Position numbers and translations under genes: made by a program. Below the pieces are notes generated by a model that saw nothing but the letters and a program-made list of their open reading frames with translations, did no database searches and was not told the DNA's origin. A DNA stretch of 7,131 bases from DAOUBA01 sp034432855 (lineage in GTDB: Bacteria > Chloroflexota > Anaerolineae > B4-G1), in assembly GCA_034432855.1 (NCBI GenBank), contig DAOUBA010000048.1:1-7131 (forward strand), given 5' to 3'. Position 1 is the stretch's first letter; each line of letters starts with the position of its first letter. Shown here one piece after another: positions 1 through 7,091 of the stretch.

Positions 1-114
1 GGCCAGCAAGGAGGACAGAATGGCAAAGATGGCCATAGCCCGCAGGCTGGATTGCAGGAAGCGATTCCGTTTGGGGGATGAAGCAAGACGATCAGGCAGA
101 TTCCGATGAAACAT
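1..114 (-). CDS. N-terminus of a membrane-anchored protein, cut by the left window edge
   Basis: An open frame of exactly 38 codons starts at ATG 114-112 and continues off the left edge. The visible part is a basic, Arg-rich stretch (residues 1-26, beginning MFHRNLPDRLASSPKRNR) followed by a hydrophobic run (about 27-38, MAIFAILSSLLA). This is a typical N-in membrane anchor or signal peptide. A GGAG lies 7 nt before the ATG on the minus strand and supports the start. The stop of the preceding same-strand gene is 50 bp upstream with no terminator between them, so the two are probably cotranscribed. Because the upstream gene encodes an LPESG-containing surface protein, a class D/E-type sortase, which also begins with a short basic tail and a single helix, is a reasonable guess. 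No catalytic region is visible, so the function is unassigned. Confidence 0.6.
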   Translation of the reverse strand, partial: MFHRNLPDRLASSPKRNRFLQSSLRAMAIFAILSSLLA

Positions 115-164
115 GACCTATCTCCGGAGAGAGATGTCGGAAGCCGCGGACTACACCGCCAACT

Positions 165-554
165 TTAGCGATACGTATTCGTGCCAGACGGGATAGCACG
201 ATGTTTTTGCTTTCTGCGCCTCACCGTCCATCCCGTCAGGATGGCTGCCGCGCCCAGTGTCAGGATGATAGCCCAGGGGATGGTCAAACCGCCTCCGCCG
301 CTCTCCGGCAGCAAGGGGATAGTAGGAGTAGGTGTAGGAACAGCAGTCTCCGCCGGAGGCGGTGCAGGCTGAGTAGGAGGAACCGGGGTCGTCGTCGGCG
401 TGAGGGGGGTCGGTGTGGCCGTCGGCACCTCGGTGGGCGGGGGTGTGGGCGTAAAGCCGGCCACCACCAGGAACCGTGGGACCGTGAGACTGACCATCAA
501 CAGCATCGCTGTCAGCCCGGCAGATATACTGCACCCCAACAATCTTTTTTCCAT
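165..554 (-). CDS. Small Pro/Thr-rich surface protein with LPESG sorting-type C-terminus
   Basis: This 129-residue protein starts at ATG 554, chosen because AAAGGA lies 4 nt upstream; a possible upstream in-frame ATG at 587 lies inside a hairpin and lacks a good site. Layout: short basic N-terminus (MEKR); hydrophobic signal or anchor helix (about 10-33); low-complexity Pro/Thr linker (about 35-80) rich in TPTP; LPESG (82-86) followed by glycines; hydrophobic helix (about 91-111); and a tail starting RRRKQK. The order motif, helix, positive tail is that of sortase substrates (LPXTG-like, with Ser in place of Thr), although the 18-residue tail after the helix is longer than usual. There is no folded domain, so it may be a cell-envelope spacer or the stub of a larger surface protein. 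It is probably the first gene of a minus-strand unit with the truncated gene at 1-114. Alternatively it is simply a two-helix membrane protein. The existence of the gene is likely; sorting by a sortase is inference. Confidence 0.72.
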   Translation of the reverse strand: MEKRLLGCSISAGLTAMLLMVSLTVPRFLVVAGFTPTPPPTEVPTATPTPLTPTTTPVPPTQPAPPPAETAVPTPTPTIPLLPESGGGGLTIPWAIILTLGAAAILTGWTVRRRKQKHRAIPSGTNTYR

Positions 555-558
555 GATT

Positions 559-564
559 TCCTTT
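559..564 (-). promoter_or_regulatory. Ribosome binding site that fixes the start at 554
   Basis: On the minus strand AAAGGA is followed by AATC and then ATG at 554. It is the only Shine-Dalgarno-like sequence near the candidate starts of this gene, and favours ATG 554 over the ATG at 587. It lies immediately 3' of the 567-590 hairpin, so folding there could affect its access. Confidence 0.6.
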
Positions 565-566
565 CT

Positions 567-590
567 CGAGTGCCAGAAGGCTCGCACTCG
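567..590 (-). other. Hairpin next to the ribosome binding site
   Basis: The inverted repeat CGAGTGC (567-573) and GCACTCG (584-590) forms a perfect 7-bp stem with a 10-nt loop in the leader of the LPESG gene, 2 nt from the ribosome binding site. It may influence translation or protect the mRNA. It resembles the CIRCE half-sites GCACTC/GAGTGC, but the two halves are in the opposite order, so it is not a CIRCE operator. Confidence 0.5.
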
Positions 591-611
591 TTGCCTCCGA
601 CTTGACGGCGG

Positions 612-673
612 AAAAAAACAGCAAACCTTGTCGGTGCCCTAGGCCAACTCTTCTGGTACGGGCGTCACCAAGG
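612..673 (-). promoter_or_regulatory. Interrupted leader hairpin plus T-run (attenuator-like)
   Basis: In the minus-strand leader the sequence can fold as CCTT-GGT-(GAC)-GCCC-(GTA)-CCA-loop-TGG-(CCTA)-GGGC-ACC-(GAC)-AAGG between 673 and 626. All paired blocks are Watson-Crick and are separated by small bulges. Seven nt further downstream comes a run of seven T (618-612). The distance from stem to T-run is longer than in a standard terminator, so this may be an attenuator, a riboswitch expression platform or a weak terminator. I could not match the leader to a known riboswitch class. Confidence 0.4.
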
Positions 674-768
674 AGGGGCAGGGGTGCCTTTGAGGTAAGC
701 CAAACCATCGGCGGGCGGAGGTATTGTAGCTTGGAAAAGCAGCGGGGAACTCGACCTATTTTTGTTTA

Positions 769-797
769 ATTATACCTTGGATAATCTCGCCTGTCAA
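769..797 (-). promoter_or_regulatory. Perfect sigma-70-type promoter for the LPESG gene
   Basis: Read on the minus strand, TTGACA (797-792) is followed by a 17-nt spacer and TATAAT (774-769); all 12 hexamer positions match consensus. The expected start is an A at about 762, giving a leader of about 208 nt before ATG 554. It lies back to back with the plus-strand promoter at 840-868, with 42 bp between the two -35 boxes. That interval holds the direct repeat CCCCGGT (824-830 and 834-840), a possible operator. Confidence 0.8.
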
Positions 798-839
798 GCA
801 GGCTGTGATCCACCTGGACTGCGCCCCGGTCCACCCCGG

Positions 840-868
840 TTGACTTATCCCCCACAACCGGCTATAAT
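840..868 (+). promoter_or_regulatory. Near-consensus sigma-70-type promoter, leaderless layout
   Basis: TTGACT (840-845; 5 of 6 consensus), a 17-nt spacer and TATAAT (863-868; 6 of 6). Transcription is expected to begin about 7 nt after the -10 box, at the A-run 875-877, which contains the ATG of the next gene. The mRNA would have a leader of 0-2 nt and no ribosome binding site. The CCCCGGT direct repeat abuts the -35 box. Confidence 0.8.
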
Positions 869-876
869 AGCCGCAA

Positions 877-1359
877 ATGTTTGCCTCGGCCCAAAGAACT
901 GCTGCGTCGTCGCTCGATGCCCTGCGGCGCAAGATCAATCTCCAGATGTTGGCCGGCCTGCAGCCCATCCTCCTGCTCCAGATGTTGGGCGGGCTTTCGC
1001 AGGCGGTGTCGAGCGGCGTTTCGCAAACCCAGGCGTTGGCCCGCACGCTTCTCTTGAGCGGGCAACAACGCCTGCATGCTCTCCTGGCGGCTGCTCCGCG
1101 TCTGCTTCCAGAGCGCGCGCTGGCATCCGGCCATCCCGGCAGCGCCGATCCGACTCCGGAGGAGACAGCTGCCCAGGCATTGCTCGAGGTCTGTCTGGGA
1201 TTGATGCTCGAATGGATCGCGCGCAGGGCGCGCGGCTCGCACCTCGACGTCCCGCCGCTCCCTTACGATCGGCGGCAGGGTTCACCTTCGCCCTCATCTC
1301 CTTCCTTCGCGTTCTATCCCCTCAGAATACACCCCTGTCTACCAGGTTTCCTGGCCTGA
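877..1359 (+). CDS. Unknown small helical protein, probably leaderless
   Basis: This 160-residue frame starts at the ATG directly under the promoter at 840-868; there is no Shine-Dalgarno sequence, which fits leaderless translation. I do not recognise the family. Residues about 10-72 are Leu/Ala/Gln-rich and look like amphipathic helices, with the near-repeat LQMLAGL/LQMLGGL (coded by the 13-bp direct repeat at 940-952 and 977-989). After a Pro-containing linker (about 83-95), residues about 95-118 form another helix ending in basic residues (RRARG). No signal peptide is evident. Third codon positions are GC-rich, as in a real gene, to about residue 133. The rest (SPSPSSPSFAF and beyond) is low-complexity with different codon use, so the true end may be disturbed by a frameshift or a decayed stop. 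Several overlapping frames exist here because of high GC; the promoter position is the main argument for this one. Confidence 0.55.
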   Translation: MFASAQRTAASSLDALRRKINLQMLAGLQPILLLQMLGGLSQAVSSGVSQTQALARTLLLSGQQRLHALLAAAPRLLPERALASGHPGSADPTPEETAAQALLEVCLGLMLEWIARRARGSHLDVPPLPYDRRQGSPSPSSPSFAFYPLRIHPCLPGFLA

Positions 1360-1485
1360 TTCCACGTCCAATCCCCCTGCGGGAATCGGACACTCGGCTG
1401 TAGCCGGCGGATAGGCGGCGCAGCCGGATCACCATCCTAATTCGCCATTTGTCATTCGCATATTCGCACATTTTGGAGGCACCAA
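1360..1485. other. Intergenic region before the radical SAM gene
   Basis: These 126 bp hold no gene. They contain short GC inverted repeats (CGGCT/AGCCG around 1395-1406) with no T-run, so I do not call a terminator, and three copies of ATTCGC (1440, 1454 and 1462). No convincing promoter is visible; the radical SAM gene may be read through from the promoter at 840-868. Confidence 0.4.
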
Positions 1486-3087
1486 ATGAAAATCCGACTG
1501 ATCGAGCCCAAGGCTCCTGGGATCAACGTATTCGACCAGGCGCGGCTGCCGCGTCTGGGTTTACCCCTCATCGGCCGCATGTTGGCCGATGCCGGCCACG
1601 ACGTGCGCATCTACGTCGAGACGCTCGCGCCCATTGACTGGACCGACGTGGCGCGATCCGACCTCGTGGGTTTTTCCACCACCACCGCCACCACCCCGGC
1701 GGCCTATGCAATGGCCGGGCGGGTGCGGGGCATGGGCATCCCCACCGTCATCGGCGGTTCGCACGTTACCTTCCTGCCCGACGAAGCGCTGGCACACTGC
1801 GACTATGTCGTGCGCGGCGAAGGCCACTACACGATGCTCGAACTGGTGGAGGCGCTGGAAGGCCGCAGAGACCTCGCTACCATTGCCGGCCTCTCGTATC
1901 ATGACTCTGCCCGCACGCCGATGCACAACCCAGCCCGTCCGGCATGCACGCAAGACGAGTTCGCGGCGCTACCTGCCCCGGCACTCGACCTGATCGTCGG
2001 CCATGAGCACATGACCAATGTACCGATCATGACCCAATGGGGCTGTCCTTATGCTTGCGACTTTTGCTCCGTCATCCGCATGTTCGGGCGGGGCGTGCGT
2101 GCCCGGCGTATCGGGGACGTGCTGGACGAACTGGAGCACTATCGTGGCCGCGGGTCCATTTTCTTCTACGACGACAACTTTGTGGTGAGCAAAGCGCGCA
2201 CCCAGGCGCTCCTGCGTGGGATGATCGAACGCGGCCTGACCATGCCCTGGTCGGCGCAGATGCGTGCAGAGGTAGTCTACAAGGACAAACACAGCCGCGA
2301 ACTCGATCACGAACTGCTGAGCCTGATGCGCGAATCGGGGTGCCAGATGGTCTACTGTGGCTTCGAATCGGTCAACCCGGAGACGCTCGCGGCCTACAAC
2401 AAGCGCCAGGACGTGCAGGACATCCGCGACAGTATCCGCGCCTTCCACGAGTACGGCATCCGCGTGCACGGCATGTTCGCGCTGGGCGCCGACACCGACA
2501 CGCCCGAGACCTTCCGCCAGACGGTGGACTTTACGCTGCAGAATGGGATTGACACCGTGCAGTATCTCATCATCACTCCCTGTCCCGGTACGCCGTTCTA
2601 CGAACGGATGAAGGCCCAGGGCCGGTTGTTGACGGATGACTGGAGCCGTTACGACGGCCATCACTGCGTCACCCAGCCGGCGCAAATGACACCCTACGAA
2701 CTGCAGATGTACACCTACAAGGCGATGGCGCGCTTTTATTCTGCGCGTCACGCGGTAGGACTGGCGCTGGAAAACGCCCTACGCAACCTGCCGTTCTTGC
2801 TCACGCTCCTGTGGCGCGAGTGGCGGCTTCAGATACAATTGCCGCGTATGGCCCTGCTGTCGCTCCTCCCGTCGCGCAGGCCGGAGGTGCTGAACGTCTT
2901 GCAGCGTGCGGTTTCACGTGAATCGTGGCAACGGTTGACCGAGATGTTCACCGTCCCATTGCTCCGGCTGTACGGGCGTTTTCACGTACGGCAGTGGTTA
3001 CGCCAGGCGCGCTCGCGAGACTATCTCGGCTTCCTGCGCCACAGGAGCAGCCCGTCACGCCGTCGCCAGGCCACCAGCCCATCCTGA
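1486..3087 (+). CDS. B12-binding-domain radical SAM protein, substrate unknown
   Basis: This 533-residue protein starts at ATG 1486, with GGAGG 6 nt upstream (1475-1479). Residues about 1-145 look like the cobalamin-binding Rossmann-type domain of class B radical SAM enzymes (hydrophobic strands, VIGGSHVTFLPDEAL at 88-102, VVRGEGH at 108-114). No DxHxxG base-off cobalamin motif is seen, as in many B12-radical SAM enzymes. The radical SAM core begins with C187, C191 and C194 (CPYACDFC, the CxxxCxxC that holds the 4Fe-4S cluster and SAM). It continues with FFYDDNF (226-232), PWSAQMRAE, GFESVNPETL (292-301) and HGMFALGADTD (328-338). The stretch around 382-406 (DDWSRYDGHH, then MTPYELQ) resembles the C-terminal region of HpnP/BchE-like relatives. 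The last ~110 residues are strongly basic and end in RRRQATSPS. Known relatives methylate or rearrange unactivated carbons in lipids, pigments and natural products. No pathway partners lie here, so no substrate is assigned. A terminator follows. Confidence 0.9.
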   Translation: MKIRLIEPKAPGINVFDQARLPRLGLPLIGRMLADAGHDVRIYVETLAPIDWTDVARSDLVGFSTTTATTPAAYAMAGRVRGMGIPTVIGGSHVTFLPDEALAHCDYVVRGEGHYTMLELVEALEGRRDLATIAGLSYHDSARTPMHNPARPACTQDEFAALPAPALDLIVGHEHMTNVPIMTQWGCPYACDFCSVIRMFGRGVRARRIGDVLDELEHYRGRGSIFFYDDNFVVSKARTQALLRGMIERGLTMPWSAQMRAEVVYKDKHSRELDHELLSLMRESGCQMVYCGFESVNPETLAAYNKRQDVQDIRDSIRAFHEYGIRVHGMFALGADTDTPETFRQTVDFTLQNGIDTVQYLIITPCPGTPFYERMKAQGRLLTDDWSRYDGHHCVTQPAQMTPYELQMYTYKAMARFYSARHAVGLALENALRNLPFLLTLLWREWRLQIQLPRMALLSLLPSRRPEVLNVLQRAVSRESWQRLTEMFTVPLLRLYGRFHVRQWLRQARSRDYLGFLRHRSSPSRRRQATSPS

Positions 3088-3118
3088 TCACTCAGGGCGT
3101 ATCTGATTCTGCCTGGTT

Positions 3119-3147
3119 GCCCTCTCCCCCACAGGGAGAGGGCTTTT
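3119..3147 (+). terminator. Rho-independent terminator after the radical SAM gene
   Basis: GCCCTCTCCC (3119-3128) pairs perfectly with GGGAGAGGGC (3134-3143) over 10 bp around a CCACA loop and is followed by TTTT (3144-3147). It lies 31 bp after the stop of the radical SAM gene and separates it from lon. Sequences of this CCCTCTCCC type are also seen as dispersed repeats in many genomes, so the element may be repetitive. Confidence 0.8.
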
Positions 3148-3172
3148 CTAACGCGCTTCTAATACAAACGCA

Positions 3173-3201
3173 ATGCAATTCCAATGGCAAGAGTGCATAA
3201 T
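3173..3201 (+). promoter_or_regulatory. Weak candidate control region for lon
   Basis: CATAAT (3196-3201) matches the -10 consensus at 5 of 6 positions, but no good -35 box stands 16-18 nt upstream. The same place has an imperfect inverted repeat, ATGCAATTC (3173-3181) with GAGTGCAT (3191-3198). Its right half matches a CIRCE half-site (GAGTGC) while its left half does not. Since the previous gene ends in a strong terminator, lon needs a promoter in 3148-3284; this is the best I see, and it is weak. Confidence 0.25.
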
Positions 3202-3220
3202 ACGGATACGCAAACCATAA

Positions 3221-3246
3221 GTAGGGGCGGGGTAACCCCGCCTTAC
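3221..3246. repeat. REP-like GC palindrome upstream of lon
   Basis: GGCGGGG (3226-3232), TAA, CCCCGCC (3236-3242) is a perfect inverted repeat, flanked by GTA (3221-3223) and TAC (3244-3246) that can extend the stem past a small internal loop. The beginning GTAGGGGCGGGG resembles small dispersed palindromes found in intergenic regions of several bacterial phyla. It lies 39 bp before lon, inside its likely leader or promoter region. There is no T-run, so it is not a terminator. Confidence 0.6.
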
Positions 3247-3284
3247 CGGGCAATATCATCGCGCGAAAGGTTACGAGGTGAGCA

Positions 3285-5747
<2,463 letters not shown>

Positions 5748-5766
5748 GCGGGGTTGCCTCGTCCCT

Positions 5767-6684
5767 CTACATACCGCGCCTGCGGCGTGCGATGAGCACC
5801 GCACCAAGACCCAGCGCAGGCAGGGTCAGGCTCGGCAGGCAGGAGCACGGTCTGGAGGGTGCCCCACCCGAAGGGGCCGCAGTCGGCGCAGGCTGTTCTT
5901 CTCCGGCCGGCTCTTCGGTCGGCACTGCAGTGGGCCTGACGGTCGGCTCCTCGGTCGGCACCACAGTGGGCCTGACGGTCGGCTCGATCTCTGCGCCTGT
6001 CCATGACATCCAGAGCTCTTGTGTGGGCTCCTCGGACATCAGGTCAATCTCCCAGGAGACCGTGTTCGTCTCCTCGTCATATTCGGCGTTCTCCTGGGGC
6101 CCATAGTCGGTGACCGTCGCCGGGGCCGTGACGCGATAGTAGAACTTGATGTCCATCATCGCCAGCAGTTGTTCCATCTGCTGTTGCTGCTCGGGCGTCA
6201 GCGTGGCCTGCGGCTCCGGTGTCTCCTCCATTTCCCCGCTGCCCTCGGCCACCTCGCTGCTGACATCCTGGGTGTTTACGACGATGTGCATCGTTGTCAC
6301 GTTGCCAGACTGCTCGAACGAGACCGCATCAACGTTATCGAACGCCGGGCTACTGCTCAGTGCTGCCAACTCATCCAGCGAGTCGAATGGCACGGACACG
6401 CGGACGCCGATCAGTTCTCTCTCCTCGTCCACGTACTCTTCGCAGGTGGCCCGCGGTTCCTCCTCGCACGCCTTTCTTGCGCTCTCGAAGGGATCCTGCG
6501 CCTCTTCTCCCTCTTCCGGCGTGGCGGAGGTCATCATGTCATAGGTATCTTGATCCAGCGCAGTGATCGCGATCTTTTCGCCGCTACCGTCCGGGCGGAT
6601 GACGTTCTGGATCTCGAGGGTAATGCACCCGGTCAACAACAACGCGGTGCTCAACAGGACGACGGGCAATACTCTTTTCCACAT
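5767..6684 (-). CDS. LppM/DUF3153-like lipoprotein with C-terminal anchor
   Basis: This 305-residue protein starts at ATG 6684, with GAGGAGG 5 nt upstream (6690-6696). Residues 1-19 are a lipoprotein signal peptide ending in lipobox LTGC, with Cys20 the expected lipidated residue. The mature start (ITLEIQNVIRPDGSGEKIAI) and a later segment (FYYRVTAPATVTDYG, then NTVSWEIDL, about 181-215) resemble the LppM/DUF3153 domain of membrane-bound surface proteins in Actinobacteria and Chloroflexota, whose biochemical role is poorly defined. Cys73 and Cys81 could form a disulfide. An acidic, Gln-rich insert (about 142-175) splits the domain. Then comes a Pro/Thr/Glu linker with two 12-residue repeats (PTVRPTVVPTEE, 235-258), a CSC motif (280-282), a hydrophobic helix (about 284-299) and RRRR. 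The end resembles Cys-type CTERM sorting signals (MYXO-CTERM-like). It converges on lon, with stops 19 bp apart and no obvious terminator between. Gene certain; family moderately sure. Confidence 0.85.
   Translation of the reverse strand: MWKRVLPVVLLSTALLLTGCITLEIQNVIRPDGSGEKIAITALDQDTYDMMTSATPEEGEEAQDPFESARKACEEEPRATCEEYVDEERELIGVRVSVPFDSLDELAALSSSPAFDNVDAVSFEQSGNVTTMHIVVNTQDVSSEVAEGSGEMEETPEPQATLTPEQQQQMEQLLAMMDIKFYYRVTAPATVTDYGPQENAEYDEETNTVSWEIDLMSEEPTQELWMSWTGAEIEPTVRPTVVPTEEPTVRPTAVPTEEPAGEEQPAPTAAPSGGAPSRPCSCLPSLTLPALGLGAVLIARRRRGM
5908..5979 (-). repeat. 36-bp tandem repeat coding the Pro/Thr/Glu linker
   Basis: Two 36-bp units (5908-5943 and 5944-5979) differ at only a few positions and are followed by the start of a third. 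Each codes 12 residues of the linker between the folded part and the C-terminal helix of the lipoprotein (PTVRPT-x-VPTEE). The copy number could vary between strains and would change linker length in frame. Confidence 0.8.
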
Positions 6685-6696
6685 AATGGCCTCCTC

Positions 6697-6834
6697 TATT
6701 CTGATTTACTCCATCCTGCTGATGGGGGCTTTCACCCACTACCTCGACACTGTGGCGGAGCGGGGTATTCCTGCTCCATAGTTTGCGGCAATTCGGCAAT
6801 TACAGGATCACAGCACCGTTCGTGCGCCGGCCTC
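6697..6834. other. Upstream region of the lipoprotein gene, no gene
   Basis: These 138 bp lie upstream of the lipoprotein gene and should hold its promoter, but I find no convincing -35/-10 pair on the minus strand. They contain a perfect 8-bp tandem repeat, CGGCAATT at 6786-6793 and 6794-6801 (AATTGCCG on the gene's strand), which could be a regulator site. On the plus strand TCGACA (6744-6749) with TATTCC (6766-6771) is a weak promoter-like pair. No protein-coding frame here is credible. Confidence 0.35.
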
Positions 6835-6976
6835 GCCGATAGCTGGAAGCCATCGGCTCAACTGATGAAAGCCCGCGCTGCGCGGGCTGGCGAAGCCCGA
6901 AAGGGCTTTGATCCGGCTCTCAGCCGTGCGTTTCGAACGCACGGCGACCGCCAAACCGGCGAGCATCTTGTTAGGC
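6835..6976 (+). other. Multi-hairpin structured element with attC-like ends
   Basis: Five perfect or near-perfect hairpins follow each other. H1: GCCGAT/ATCGGC (6835-6857). H2: AGCCCGCG/CGCGGGCT (6870-6888), 8 bp, loop CTG. H3: CGAAGCCC/GGGCTTTG around a GAAA tetraloop (6891-6910), with one G-T pair. H4: CGGCT/AGCCG (6914-6926). H5: GCCGTGCGTT/AACGCACGGC (6923-6945), 10 bp, loop TCG, sharing bases with H4. H2 to H5 are enclosed by GCTCAAC (6856-6862) and GTTAGGC (6970-6976), which match the integron attC end motifs RYYYAAC and GTTRRRY and can pair at 6 of 7 positions, followed inward by GATG/CATC. Internal L-box pairing typical of attC is weak. It may be a structured RNA, an attC-like site or a dispersed palindromic element. 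No integrase is in the window. Confidence 0.45.
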
Positions 6977-7065
6977 GCCAAACTGCGGAAGGATTTACGC
7001 CCAGAGCTCTAGCATTACCCTTGTACAGGCTTTCTCATTCGCATAACTGATTCCTAGACGCAAGT

Positions 7066-7091
7066 CTCCGGGCAATCCTGGAGCTCTTTTT
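7066..7091 (+). terminator. Rho-independent terminator without a protein gene upstream
   Basis: CTCCGGG (7066-7072) pairs with CCTGGAG (7077-7083) over 7 bp (one G-T pair) around a CAAT loop, and is followed by CTCTTTTT (7084-7091). It faces plus-strand transcription, yet the nearest plus-strand gene, lon, ends 1.3 kb away with an opposing gene between. It may end a non-coding RNA covering the hairpin cluster. Confidence 0.6.

Noticed and set aside
530..533. LLGC near the start of the LPESG protein as a lipobox
   Set aside because: It stands at residues 5-8, before any hydrophobic segment, which is too early for a lipoprotein signal.
567..590. GAGTGC and GCACTC as a CIRCE operator
   Set aside because: CIRCE has GCACTC first and GAGTGC second; here the order is reversed and the spacer is 10 nt.
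151..708. Minus-strand 185-codon frame overlapping the LPESG gene
   Set aside because: It has no signal peptide, motif or ribosome binding site, whereas the alternative frame gives a coherent signal, linker, LPESG and anchor order.
862..1297. Minus-strand open frames opposite the 877-1359 gene
   Set aside because: They lack start signals and a promoter, and read as shadows; the strong promoter at 840-868 points the other way.
762..1403. Plus-strand open frame of 213 codons overlapping the 877-1359 gene
   Set aside because: It starts upstream of the plus promoter, has no ribosome binding site and is rich in Arg/Pro/Ala as expected for an out-of-frame GC-rich shadow.
3254..3259. TATCAT as a -10 box for lon
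   Set aside because: The position for the -35 box falls inside the GC palindrome and does not resemble TTGACA.
5748..5790. GC inverted repeats between lon and the lipoprotein as a shared terminator
   Set aside because: The stems are short and imperfect, and no T-run follows on either strand.
6862..6911. CTGATGA followed by hairpins and GAA, like a hammerhead ribozyme core
   Set aside because: The stem that follows is not flanked by GAAA at the required place, and no downstream strand complements the segment before CTGATGA to form stem I.
6923..6945. TTTCGAAC in a hairpin, reminiscent of a tRNA T-arm
   Set aside because: The loop is only 3 nt when the 10-bp stem forms, and the surrounding hairpins do not give tRNA spacing or an anticodon arm.
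6019..7050. Long plus-strand open frame of 343 codons
   Set aside because: It is antisense to the lipoprotein gene for most of its length, has no ribosome binding site, and its translation is compositionally random; it also runs through the hairpin cluster.
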